The notes under the pieces were generated by a model that saw only the letters and a list, made by a program, of their open reading frames with translations, had not been told where the DNA came from and did no database searches. DNA of 36,294 bases from Parcubacteria group bacterium. GTDB taxonomy: Bacteria > Patescibacteriota > JABMPQ01. The translations under genes and the position numbers were made by a program. Numbering within the stretch: position 1 is the stretch's first letter; each line of letters opens with the position of its first letter. The stretch covers positions 1 to 36,294 of the forward strand of contig JABMPQ010000019.1 in the NCBI GenBank assembly GCA_013202585.1. The letters are read 5' to 3'. This document shows, one piece after another, positions 1-5,887 of the stretch.

Positions 1-108
1 AGAATATCTTATGGCTTCAGGAACAAAACTAACTATATTGCTAAGATGACCCTAGCTTTTATGCCCATGGGTATCTTACTAGATGCTATGAATCGTCACC
101 CGATTTGA
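1..108 (+). CDS. ISL3-like transposase, C-terminal end only (runs off the window)
   Basis: Frame 1 is open from the first base to a TGA at 106-108. It encodes 35 residues beginning RISYGFRN and containing NYIAKMTLAF. This basic R-x-S-Y-G-F-R-N block resembles the extreme C-terminus of DDE transposases of the ISL3 (IS204/IS1001/IS1096/IS1165) family. The stop codon lies inside the putative terminal inverted repeat (98-117), as is usual for compact insertion sequences. The catalytic domain is outside the window, so activity cannot be judged. The family call rests on one short block from memory and is moderately confident. Confidence 0.6.
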   Translation, partial: RISYGFRNKTNYIAKMTLAFMPMGILLDAMNRHPI

Positions 109-117
109 TGAAGAGCC
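1..117 (+). mobile_element. Right end of an ISL3-like insertion sequence
   Basis: The transposase reading frame ends at 108 and the sequence AAGAGCC ends at 117. Read on the minus strand, the end starts GGCTCTTCATCAAATCGGGT, and a GGCTCTT start is what I recall for many ISL3-family inverted repeats. The next eight bases (118-125) would be one copy of the target duplication. The left end is outside the window, so neither the inverted-repeat pair nor the duplication can be confirmed here. Confidence 0.5.
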
Positions 118-130
118 TACTTTGTTGGTA

Positions 131-160
131 CAAAAAAACCGAGCATCTAACTCGGTTTTA
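131..160 (-). terminator. Rho-independent terminator of dprA-topA
   Basis: A 9-bp stem (AAAACCGAG 135-143 with CTCGGTTTT 151-159) encloses a 7-nt loop. On the minus strand it is followed by a run of T residues (131-138), so it fits the end of the topA transcript. On the plus strand the T-run is short and interrupted, so it is weaker for readthrough from the insertion sequence. Confidence 0.75.
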
Positions 161-180
161 TAATAATCTTAAACTATTAG

Positions 181-329
181 TAGTTGTTCTGATATGCCGG
201 AGAAAACCCTTGCTCGGCCGAGCGGGCACGGTTCTCCCGATCAGATCGGGAGAGAGCGAGGCCGATCACGGAATCGGATTTCCACGCTGGGGAAATCCGA
301 TGTGTTTTCGAGGTATGTCAGGACAACTA
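181..329. repeat. Composite stem-loop element 1 (long imperfect terminal inverted repeats)
   Basis: The outer arms 181-207 and 304-329 are inverted repeats of about 26 nt. Their few substitutions (positions 188, 193 and 196) all become G-T/G-U pairs on the plus strand. Inside are a perfect 10-bp hairpin with a 1-nt spacer (233-242/244-253), flanked by complementary TCGGCC/GGCCGA blocks (214-219/260-265), and a perfect 11-bp hairpin (273-283/291-301) with a loop containing CGCTGG. It lies between the topA stop and its terminator, so it would be in the topA 3' untranslated region. The arms resemble those of the element at 3687-3860, and the inner hairpins resemble those at 18605-18756. It encodes nothing convincing. 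Confidence 0.8.
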
Positions 330-336
330 CGACCCT

Positions 337-2556
337 CTACCCCTTGCAATCCTTATCGCCACACTTCGACTCGCCTTTAGCAGCAAATACCATTAAATTA
401 CCACACTTCTTACATTTATCTCCCGTTGGCTTGGTCCACATGGCATTTTTACAATCAGGGTATTGGTCGCAGGCGAAGAATAATCGTCCCTTCTTTGATT
501 TCTTCTCGACAATATCGCCCTTATTACACTTAGGACACTTGACGCCCGTTGGCTTCATTATTGCCTTGGTGGATTTACAATCCGGATATTTTGAGCAGGC
601 CAGGAAAGGACCGAAGCGACCGCGTTTAACTAGCATTTTAGCGCCACACTTTTCACACTTCTCTTTGCTTTCTTCTTCTAGTTTAGCCATCTCTTTCTTC
701 TCTTCTTCCAGTGGCTCAGTTTTCTTACAATCGGGATAACCAGAGCAAGCGTAGAATTGCCCGAAGCGACCAAATTTGATTACCATCGGTTTTTTGCATT
801 CGGGGCACTTTTTGTCCGTCTTTTTCTCGGTGATTTCTTTTTTGTCCAATTGTTTGTCTTTAATTTTTATATTCTTAGCAAAAGGCTCATAAAATTTCGC
901 AATCACTGGTACCCACTCTTTGTTTTTCTCCGCAATATCATCTAGGTCTTCTTCCATTTTAGCAGTAAATTCGAAATCGACAATATTAGGGAAATGTTCC
1001 ACTAGCAAATCATTAACCAAAACGCCAATATCCTTAGGGTGATATCTTTTTTCTTCCTTTTCCACGTAGCCACGAGTAGTAACGGTGGAGAGAGTCGGCG
1101 CATAAGTAGATGGCCGGCCGATACCGCGCTCTTCCAGCGCTTTGATAAGGCTAGCGTCAGAGTAGCGAGCGGGTGGTTCGGTTGAATGCTTCTGCGGATC
1201 AAGCTTGATCAGTCTAAGGATCTCATCGACAGACAAGTCAGGCAAGAGATTTTCCTGAATTGGCTTTTTATTATCATCACGACCCTCGATGTATACCTTA
1301 ATAAACCCGTCAAATTTAATAACAGAGCCGTTAGCGCGGAATAAATATTTGTCTGCTTCAATATCAACAGCCGTTGAGTCCATAACCGCCTCCGTCATCT
1401 GACAAGCAATCATCCGCTGCCAGATCAAGCGGTAGAGCTTGAATTCGCGTGGCTCTAAGTGTTCCTTTATACTCTCTGGCGTACGAGCCGGTGAAGTTGG
1501 TCGAACAGCCTCATGAGCTTCTTGGGCGCCTTTAGATTTCTTCTTATAATATCGCGGCTTGTCTAGAGCATACTTCGCACCATATTCTTTGACAATTGTG
1601 TCCTTGGCTTCTTTCAGGGCGTCCTCGGACAGATTATATGAATCAGTACGCATATAACTGATAAGGCCGGTTGACTCGCCATTGAGGGTAATACCTTCGT
1701 ATAATCTCTGGGCAAACATCATCGTCTGCTTGGCGGAAAAACCGAGCTTACGAGCGGCTTCTTGTTGGAGAGTACTAGTAATAAAAGGCGGAGCGGGGGA
1801 TTTCTTCCGTTCTTTCTTGCGGACGTCTACTATTTTATACTTAGCGTCTTTAAGGTCAGCTAAAATTTGATCAGCTTCCTTTTTGTTCTTTACGCCCAGC
1901 TTGGGGACGACTTTGCCGTCTTTCTTAGCTAACTTAGCTATAAATTCTTCCTTTTTGTCTTTTTGGCTAAGTAAAGCCTCAATTGACCAATATTCTTGGG
2001 GTTTAAATTTCTCTATTTCCCGTTCGCGCTCAACAATCAGACGTACGGTCACCGATTGTACGCGGCCAGCGGAGAGACCCATGCGCACCTTTTTCCAAAG
2101 CAGAGGACTGAGCTTATAGCCTACTAAGCGATCGAGGACGCGACGAGCTTGCTGGGCGTCAACCAGGTCTTGGTTTAAAGTGCGAGGGTTTTCGAGCGCT
2201 TCGGCAATAGCTTTCTTGGTAATTTCGTGAAAAACGATCCGTTTAGTTTTCTTCGGGTCTAATTTGAGAGCCTTGGTCAAATGCCAAGCAATCGCTTCTC
2301 CTTCGCGGTCTTCATCACTAGCTAGTATTACTTCGTCAGCTTTAGCAGTTGCTTTTTTTAATTTAGCAATTTGTTTTTTCGAATTATCTGGTATTTCATA
2401 AGTAGGCTTGAAGTCATGGTCGACATCAACGCCAATGTCCTTCTTGGGCAAATCACGGATATGACCATAAGAAGACTCCACGACATAATCCTGGCCGAGA
2501 AAACGGGCGATGGTCTTAGCTTTGGTGGGGGACTCAACTATTACGAGTTTACTCAT
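337..2556 (-). CDS. topA: DNA topoisomerase I (type IA)
   Basis: This 739-residue protein relaxes negatively supercoiled DNA by transient single-strand cleavage. The TOPRIM domain starts at the N-terminus (VIVESPTKAKTI, then the acidic DEDREGE at about 81-87). The nucleophilic tyrosine is Tyr301 in GLISYMRTDS. The C-terminal 150 residues hold three C4 zinc ribbons of the form C-x2-C...C-x4-YPDC and a degenerate fourth (KCKKCG...KCGDKDC), a common TopA tail that contacts single-stranded DNA. Length is normal for a multi-ribbon TopA. It starts 13 nt after the dprA stop on the same strand, the frequent dprA-topA operon. No Shine-Dalgarno is visible before the ATG. Transcription probably ends at 131-160. 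Identification is secure. Confidence 0.97.
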   Translation of the reverse strand: MSKLVIVESPTKAKTIARFLGQDYVVESSYGHIRDLPKKDIGVDVDHDFKPTYEIPDNSKKQIAKLKKATAKADEVILASDEDREGEAIAWHLTKALKLDPKKTKRIVFHEITKKAIAEALENPRTLNQDLVDAQQARRVLDRLVGYKLSPLLWKKVRMGLSAGRVQSVTVRLIVEREREIEKFKPQEYWSIEALLSQKDKKEEFIAKLAKKDGKVVPKLGVKNKKEADQILADLKDAKYKIVDVRKKERKKSPAPPFITSTLQQEAARKLGFSAKQTMMFAQRLYEGITLNGESTGLISYMRTDSYNLSEDALKEAKDTIVKEYGAKYALDKPRYYKKKSKGAQEAHEAVRPTSPARTPESIKEHLEPREFKLYRLIWQRMIACQMTEAVMDSTAVDIEADKYLFRANGSVIKFDGFIKVYIEGRDDNKKPIQENLLPDLSVDEILRLIKLDPQKHSTEPPARYSDASLIKALEERGIGRPSTYAPTLSTVTTRGYVEKEEKRYHPKDIGVLVNDLLVEHFPNIVDFEFTAKMEEDLDDIAEKNKEWVPVIAKFYEPFAKNIKIKDKQLDKKEITEKKTDKKCPECKKPMVIKFGRFGQFYACSGYPDCKKTEPLEEEKKEMAKLEEESKEKCEKCGAKMLVKRGRFGPFLACSKYPDCKSTKAIMKPTGVKCPKCNKGDIVEKKSKKGRLFFACDQYPDCKNAMWTKPTGDKCKKCGNLMVFAAKGESKCGDKDCKG

Positions 2557-2569
2557 GATATGTAAATGT

Positions 2570-3667
2570 TTAATTATTAATAATATATGTCATCGCGCCG
2601 AGGTGTCTGATTTTCCCCTGTATTTCCATCAGCGTTAGCGTGGATGAAATGACGGATGTATCCAGCTTACTGAGCTCTCCTAATTTGTCAATGTGAATAG
2701 GGTCTTTGGATAAGTGAGTGAGGAGCTTGGCTTCCTCGGGGGTGGAGGGAACAATATTTGTGTTCAGATGATCGGGGCTGTTTAGGCTGTTTATGGTGAC
2801 GTCAAATTCTTCTAAAACGTCGGTGGCTGAGCTCGTGAGCTTAGCACCCATCTTGATTAAGTTATTAGGACCAGCCGAATTGTTTTGGTTGATATTGCCA
2901 GGGACAGCGAAAACTTCGCGATTTTGCTCCAGGGCGAACTGAGCAGTGATCAGAGCGCCGGATCTGGCTGGTGCTTCGACAACGAGAGTGCCGTGACTGA
3001 ATCCAGAGATGATCCGGTTGCGTTGAACAAAATTGCCTGGATAGGTGCGAGTGCCGAGCGGAAATTCTGAAATCAGTGCGCCATGTTGCGCGATCTTTTC
3101 AGCCAGTTGACGATTAGCATAAGGATATATGTTTTGCTTGTCAAGGCCACCGGCGAGGACGGCGATAGTTTGGCCGCCTGCTTCGAGGGTAGCGCGATGA
3201 GCGAGAGTGTCGATGCCGCGCGCCAGGCCAGAGACTATGGTGATTTTACGCGAGGCCAGAGGCGAGACGATGTCAGGCGTGACTTGTTCGCCGTAGAGAG
3301 TGGATTTACGGGTGCCAACGACAGCGATAGCCAGGTCACTGATCGGGATTTTACCCTTAAAATAAAGGAGAGCCGGGGGGTCGGAGATTTCAGCCAGGAG
3401 TGGGGGGTATTCTTTGTCCTGAATGGTAATAATCTTGATGCCTTCTTGCGTCAGCTTTTCCATTTCTTGTTCGGGCGATATTTCGTGACGTTTTTCTTGT
3501 AAAGCTTCGATCACTTTGTTTTCTAATCCCGCTTGGCGGAGCTCTGACCGGTTAGCCTGCCAAGCTTGTCCCATGGTTTCGAAATAATTATAGAGTTTTT
3601 TAAAACGCGCCGGGCCGATTTTCGGTTCTAGATTGATGGCGTTCCAGTATTTTAGGTCGGGGTTCAT
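2570..3667 (-). CDS. dprA: DNA-processing protein DprA (recombination mediator)
   Basis: DprA binds incoming single-stranded DNA during natural transformation, protects it and loads RecA. The sequence has an N-terminal helical segment (DLKYWNAINL...IGPARFKKL), then the Rossmann-like core with AVVGTRKSTLYG, VSGLARGIDTLAH, FPLGTRTYPGNF and RNRIISGFSHGTLVVEA, and a C-terminal winged-helix domain (from about EEAKLLTHLSK). The frame extends to an ATG at 3706, adding 13 residues, but those upstream codons lie in the arm of a stem-loop element. The internal ATG at 3667 (MNPDLKYW) matches the usual DprA N-terminus, so I chose it, giving 365 residues. Neither start has a clear ribosome-binding site. 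It is the first gene of dprA-topA. Its presence implies competence or another ssDNA-handling role. Confidence 0.93.
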   Translation of the reverse strand: MNPDLKYWNAINLEPKIGPARFKKLYNYFETMGQAWQANRSELRQAGLENKVIEALQEKRHEISPEQEMEKLTQEGIKIITIQDKEYPPLLAEISDPPALLYFKGKIPISDLAIAVVGTRKSTLYGEQVTPDIVSPLASRKITIVSGLARGIDTLAHRATLEAGGQTIAVLAGGLDKQNIYPYANRQLAEKIAQHGALISEFPLGTRTYPGNFVQRNRIISGFSHGTLVVEAPARSGALITAQFALEQNREVFAVPGNINQNNSAGPNNLIKMGAKLTSSATDVLEEFDVTINSLNSPDHLNTNIVPSTPEEAKLLTHLSKDPIHIDKLGELSKLDTSVISSTLTLMEIQGKIRHLGAMTYIINN

Positions 3668-3686
3668 GGGGGAGGGATTAATAATC

Positions 3687-3860
3687 GGTAACAGCCACTC
3701 TGGCATACTTCGAAAACACCCCCGCCTTGGCGGGGTCAGTTTCCGGTTCCAGCTTCATTCTCTCTCCCGCTACGCCTGCCTACCGGCAGGCAGGCGGGAT
3801 CGAACCATGCCCATTCAGCTGGCTTATGGTTTTCGAATGCATACCAGAGCAACTGTCACC
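3687..3860. repeat. Composite stem-loop element 3, in the dprA 5' region
   Basis: Outer arms of about 32 nt (3687-3717 and 3828-3860) form an imperfect inverted repeat. All six substitutions are transitions that become G-U pairs on the minus strand, the strand of dprA. Inside are a 7-bp hairpin with a TT loop (3720-3726/3729-3735), an imperfect 10-nt stem (3749-3758/3813-3822), and a nested hairpin (TCCCGC 3765-3770 with GCGGGA 3794-3799, around GCCTGCC 3774-3780 with GGCAGGC 3785-3791). The arm core CTGGCATACTTCGAAAAC matches 15 of 18 bases in the arm of the element at 181-329. It overlaps the upstream candidate start of dprA. Confidence 0.8.
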
Positions 3861-3865
3861 AATTA

Positions 3866-3894
3866 AATATATCAGGTTTTGATCTTCCCATAAA
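3866..3894 (-). promoter_or_regulatory. Possible promoter of dprA-topA
   Basis: On the minus strand a TTTATG -35-like box (3889-3894) is followed after 17 bp by TATATT (3866-3871). Transcription from here would place the whole stem-loop element at 3687-3860 in the 5' untranslated leader. The boxes are imperfect and the call is tentative. Confidence 0.35.
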
Positions 3895-3935
3895 TAAAAA
3901 AGCCGCGCATATTTTGTGGTTAATATGGGGAGGAG

Positions 3936-3963
3936 TTGCTGTTTTTCAAGCGAGTGGTATTCT
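3936..3963 (+). promoter_or_regulatory. Putative promoter of the C39-like protease gene
   Basis: TTGCTG (3936-3941), a 16-bp spacer and TATTCT (3958-3963) precede the ATG at 3970 by only 6 nt. The transcript would start at or next to the start codon, so the mRNA would be essentially leaderless. Confidence 0.4.
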
Positions 3964-3969
3964 AAAAGT

Positions 3970-4761
3970 ATGTTAAAAATTACCAAAATATTATTGTTAG
4001 TTGTCGCTGCTGTCGCCATTGTGGCCGCCATTTATTTTTATCCGCGTTATATATCACCCGAGGAGCCGGTTAGTTTAGAAATCGCTGAGCAGGAAGAACC
4101 GGCTGAGGTTGTTCTAGATGTTGATAATGAAGCCAAGGACGAAGAAACGAAAGAAGAAGAGAAACCAGAACCAATTCCCACCAGCCACCGACTCACCGCT
4201 GCTTTCATTCCCCAAGCTCCTTTCCACGATTGGTCCGAGCCCTGGCAGAATACTTGTGAGGAAGCAGCTCTCCTAGTCGCCCACCACTATATACAGGGCA
4301 GCAAATCAGTCTCGCCCGCCCAGGTCAAGCAGGAGATCCAGGCAATGCTCAACTGGCAGGATAAATATTACGGAACCCACAAGGACTTAGTGGCCGCCGA
4401 AGTAGCCGAGATGGCTCGGGAGTATCTAGGCTATGAAAATGTTGAAGTGGCCTATGATATTACGATCGAAGATATAAAAAGAGAAGTGGCGGCTGACAAT
4501 CCGGTTGTTATACCCGCTGCTGGCCGCACGCTCAATAATCCTAACTATACTGCTCCGGGCCCGGTCTATCACATGTTGACCGTGATTGGTTACACTGAAA
4601 GCACAATTATCACTAATGACCCAGGTACGCGTAAAGGAGCGGGGTTTACTTATACATACAACAATTTCTATAACTCTATCCATGATTTTGTTGCAGGGGC
4701 GAATGCTAAACCGGCGCTGATGGCGGAGGGGCGCAGGGCGATGGTGGTGGTTAATAAGTGA
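3970..4761 (+). CDS. Membrane-anchored C39-like cysteine peptidase
   Basis: The protein has 263 residues. One transmembrane anchor or uncleaved signal (about residues 6-24, ILLLVVAAVAIVAAIYF) is followed by an acidic, Glu-rich linker (about 30-70) and a papain-like domain of the Peptidase_C39_2 type. Candidate catalytic residues are Cys96 in WQNTCEEAA, His201 in YHMLTVIGY and Asp217 in NDPGT, in the order expected for the family. The domain lies outside the membrane, so a role in trimming envelope or secreted proteins is likely; the substrate is unknown. The frame opens at 3916, but the ATG at 3970 starts directly before the hydrophobic segment and sits just after a promoter-like -10. The gene is divergent from dprA. 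Confidence 0.75.
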   Translation: MLKITKILLLVVAAVAIVAAIYFYPRYISPEEPVSLEIAEQEEPAEVVLDVDNEAKDEETKEEEKPEPIPTSHRLTAAFIPQAPFHDWSEPWQNTCEEAALLVAHHYIQGSKSVSPAQVKQEIQAMLNWQDKYYGTHKDLVAAEVAEMAREYLGYENVEVAYDITIEDIKREVAADNPVVIPAAGRTLNNPNYTAPGPVYHMLTVIGYTESTIITNDPGTRKGAGFTYTYNNFYNSIHDFVAGANAKPALMAEGRRAMVVVNK

Positions 4762-4924
4762 TAAATTTCAATTTCTTTCCAGTCCCAAGCGTGTTTAGCA
4801 GTCAGCTGATTAGTTATTGTTTATTTTAAGCCAAAAACTGGGATTGATAGATAGTCGATATCGTGATATCTTGTAAAGCTAATTGTAAGATTGTATAGTT
4901 CCTTTTTATTATCCTTATCTGTGC

Positions 4925-4972
4925 TTCACTACAGAATATAAGGACTTTATAGTTTTTGTATTCTGTAGTGAA
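4925..4972. promoter_or_regulatory. Perfect 14-bp inverted repeat upstream of the gene at 5046
   Basis: TTCACTACAGAATA (4925-4938) and its exact complement (4959-4972) are separated by 20 nt. There is no T-run, so it does not look like a terminator. It lies in the 284-base intergenic stretch 4762-5045, about 75 bp before the next start codon. It could be an operator, an RNA leader hairpin or part of a mobile unit with the gene downstream. I see nothing else convincing in that stretch. Confidence 0.6.
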
Positions 4973-5045
4973 AAGTCAAGCGTCTAGCTATAGCCTTGCA
5001 TGGTGCGGGTATGGTAAAGCGCGAAATCAGAGAAGGAGAATTGCT

Positions 5046-5723
5046 ATGGGTGAAGCCGTATCCCGCGGTCAAGCTCTGCAAGTTGCCGCTCGTGTGGCAA
5101 TGCAGGTCAATTGGGATAATCTCGACGGAGATCGCCTCCAGGAGGATATCATCCAACTTACGCCAGAGGAGTTTGGTGAAAGATTCACCGCCTTTCTCAA
5201 GAATGGCGGCCGGTTCATCTTTGGTGATCCGAAGCTCGTCCAGACCAAGCCGTTCGATCCGAGCGAGTTTTTCGATGAAGGCTGGATGATCTGGAAAGGC
5301 TCTGCCGATGGCGACGGCCTTTCGGGCGAAGAGGATATGGACAAACAGTCCGTCACTTTCTCCAAAATTGAGCTCGCTTCCCTCCTTTTTGAGACTTGTC
5401 TCGGGGAAGGTGAAGGTCCGATCAAGGGCGAGGAGAAACTCCGACGTCTCAAGGAAAAGCCACTCATCCGCCTCGATGGCACTGTGTTCATGGGTCTATG
5501 GCTTGATTACCAGGCCAACAAGGAGAACAGCGTTCTCGAATTTCTATATCGCAGTCGCGGTATTACTTACATGGATTTCTTCGGCCTTGTCCTTCGGCGC
5601 CCCGTCGGCGACCGTGGCGTTCTTTGCCTCTGCCGGTACGCTAGTGGCGAGTGGCGCTACCGCTACCGCTGGCTCGAGGATGACTGGAGTGCCAGCGGCG
5701 TGTCCGCGGTTCTCGCAAGTTGA
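5046..5723 (+). CDS. Conserved hypothetical protein of a Patescibacteria multi-copy type
   Basis: The protein has 225 residues, no signal peptide and no membrane segment. Visible blocks include SRGQALQVAARVAMQVNW, TPEEFGERFTAFLKNGGRF, DGLSGEEDMD and FMGLWLDYQANKENSVLEF. From memory, very similar proteins occur in several copies in Patescibacteria genomes; I know of no function and could not check this. The frame opens at 4956, but the ATG at 5046 has a strong Shine-Dalgarno (AGAAGGAGA), which few neighbouring genes have. Codon use is also unlike the neighbours: C-ending codons dominate and the GC content is visibly higher. It is a self-contained unit, with the 14-bp inverted repeat before it and a clear terminator after it. 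Recent transfer or a mobile cassette is plausible but unproven. Confidence 0.7.
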   Translation: MGEAVSRGQALQVAARVAMQVNWDNLDGDRLQEDIIQLTPEEFGERFTAFLKNGGRFIFGDPKLVQTKPFDPSEFFDEGWMIWKGSADGDGLSGEEDMDKQSVTFSKIELASLLFETCLGEGEGPIKGEEKLRRLKEKPLIRLDGTVFMGLWLDYQANKENSVLEFLYRSRGITYMDFFGLVLRRPVGDRGVLCLCRYASGEWRYRYRWLEDDWSASGVSAVLAS

Positions 5724-5789
5724 TTTTAGTTCTTTGAACCTTTGATTTCCTTGGATTCTTTGTTCTTTGTCCTTGGAAATCCGGTAAGG

Positions 5790-5818
5790 CCTTGTACAGA
5801 AATGTGCAAGGTTTTTTT
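5790..5818 (+). terminator. Rho-independent terminator with GAAA tetraloop
   Basis: A 9-bp stem (CCTTGTACA 5790-5798 with TGTGCAAGG 5803-5811, one G-U pair) is capped by GAAA and followed by seven T residues. It ends the transcript of the gene at 5046-5723. The preceding stretch (5744-5782) also holds a weaker GATTTCC/GGAAATC inverted repeat. Confidence 0.85.
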
Positions 5819-5834
5819 ATTGCCAGAACCGCGA

Positions 5835-5862
5835 TTGACACTATCTCTATATCAGCTAAAAT
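5835..5862 (+). promoter_or_regulatory. Sigma-70-type promoter of the glmS operon
   Basis: A consensus TTGACA (5835-5840), a 16-bp spacer and TAAAAT (5857-5862) precede the glmS ATG by 25 nt. It is the best promoter match seen in the window. The leader would be only about 19 nt long and holds no glmS-ribozyme-like sequence. Confidence 0.7.
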
Positions 5863-5887
5863 AGACCCATTATCATAAATATATAAT

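Noticed and set aside
181-329. Integron attC site as explanation for element 1
   Set aside because: Size and folded shape are similar, but the outer core orientation (GTT at left, AAC at right) is opposite to attC core sites, and there is no integrase or cassette array.
194-739. Open frame on the plus strand opposite topA, and similar long antisense frames opposite other genes
   Set aside because: These are shadows of well-identified genes: no ribosome-binding site, and composition mirrors the coding strand.
3785-3812. GGTTCGATCCCGC on the minus strand, resembling a tRNA T-loop
   Set aside because: The bases are part of the nested stems of stem-loop element 3, and no cloverleaf can be drawn around them.
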